DNA from: Kiritimatiellia bacterium
GTDB taxonomy: Bacteria; Verrucomicrobiota; Kiritimatiellia; RFP12; UBA1067
NCBI GenBank assembly: GCA_017411125.1
Contig: JAFPNP010000301.1
Coordinates: 1-6,701, forward strand
Direction of reading: 5' to 3'
DNA: 6,701 bases
In this document: in pieces, positions 6,486-6,701 of the stretch
Layout: every line of letters begins with the position of its first letter
Numbering within the stretch: position 1 is the stretch's first letter
The notes under the pieces: model-generated
The model's database searches: none
What the model was told of the DNA's origin: nothing
What the model saw: the letters and a program-made list of their open reading frames with translations, nothing else
Position numbers and translations under genes: made by a program

Positions 6486-6701
6486 ATGGCCGCAGCCCGA
6501 CTCGCAAGTTTTCTTTTGCTGGCTGGCATGGCGGGGGCGGCCTTTCCTGCGTCCTTTTCGTATTCGGGCGACGTCGTGTGGTGCGAGACGTTCGACGCCA
6601 TGACGAATGTCCAGGAGAATGCCAACATCAACTGGGCTGACTTCATGGACAAGCTGCCGTTCGACGTTCCGGGATGGACGGGATCCAACATCCGGCATCC
6701 A
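6486..6701 (+). CDS. 5' end of an exported protein, possibly a choice-of-anchor-J-like surface protein (truncated by the window edge)
   Basis: The ATG at 6486 opens a frame that runs to the window edge (72 codons). The product begins MAAAR and continues with a hydrophobic LASFLLLAGMAGAAF, a good Sec signal peptide likely cut around residues 18-25. The mature start, VVWCETFDAM (30-39) followed after about 23 residues by PGWTGSN (62-68), resembles the 'E-x-F-[DE] ... P-x-GW' opening of beta-sandwich choice-of-anchor or cleaved-adhesin type domains in large surface proteins. That link is by motif feel only. GGAA, 11 bases after the reductase stop, gives a weak ribosome binding site. Gene function, full length and cell-surface anchoring lie beyond the window. 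Confidence 0.7.
   Translation, partial: MAAARLASFLLLAGMAGAAFPASFSYSGDVVWCETFDAMTNVQENANINWADFMDKLPFDVPGWTGSNIRHP

Overview
This is a GC-rich, gene-dense bacterial window. One divergently read block (minus strand, positions 1-2218) is followed by a co-directional plus-strand block (2607 to the right edge). Two things fit a member of the PVC superphylum, such as a Verrucomicrobiota, Lentisphaerota or Kiritimatiellota genome. One is a large secreted toroid-like enzyme under its own promoter. The other is an exported protein opening of the type seen in large surface proteins. This placement is inferred from gene style only; no marker gene has been searched.

Left block, minus strand. At the extreme left are the first 12 codons of a gene that runs out of the window. 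Next is a 674-residue exported protein (2175 to 151) of no recognised family, looking like a beta-domain plus helical-toroid carbohydrate-active enzyme. Each of these two genes is preceded by the same 19-base sequence, CCGAATATGCTAAACTAAC on the minus strand. In both cases it contains an extended -10 (TGCTAAACT) and sits 18 bases after a TTGCYA -35 box. These look like two copies of one promoter and suggest co-regulation. The hydrolase-like gene has no visible Shine-Dalgarno sequence and a predicted leader of only about 6 bases.

Middle (2205-2694). No intact gene lies here. The minus strand carries what looks like a decayed C-terminal piece of a DUF4338/Mom-like (GNAT-fold) protein, interrupted by an in-frame TAG. 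The promoter and leader of the next operon follow, with a good extended -10 (TGATATACT).

Right block, plus strand. Four genes are packed with 10-14 base gaps, and no terminator is visible between them: glycyl-tRNA synthetase (single-chain type), glutamyl-tRNA synthetase, an AKR-family aldo/keto reductase with an intact catalytic tetrad, and the first 72 codons of an exported protein. The first two supply the translation machinery. The reductase and the exported protein have no obvious functional link to them and are probably co-transcribed passengers. The window is mostly ordinary housekeeping. The repeated promoter and the broken DUF4338-like fragment are its most unusual parts.
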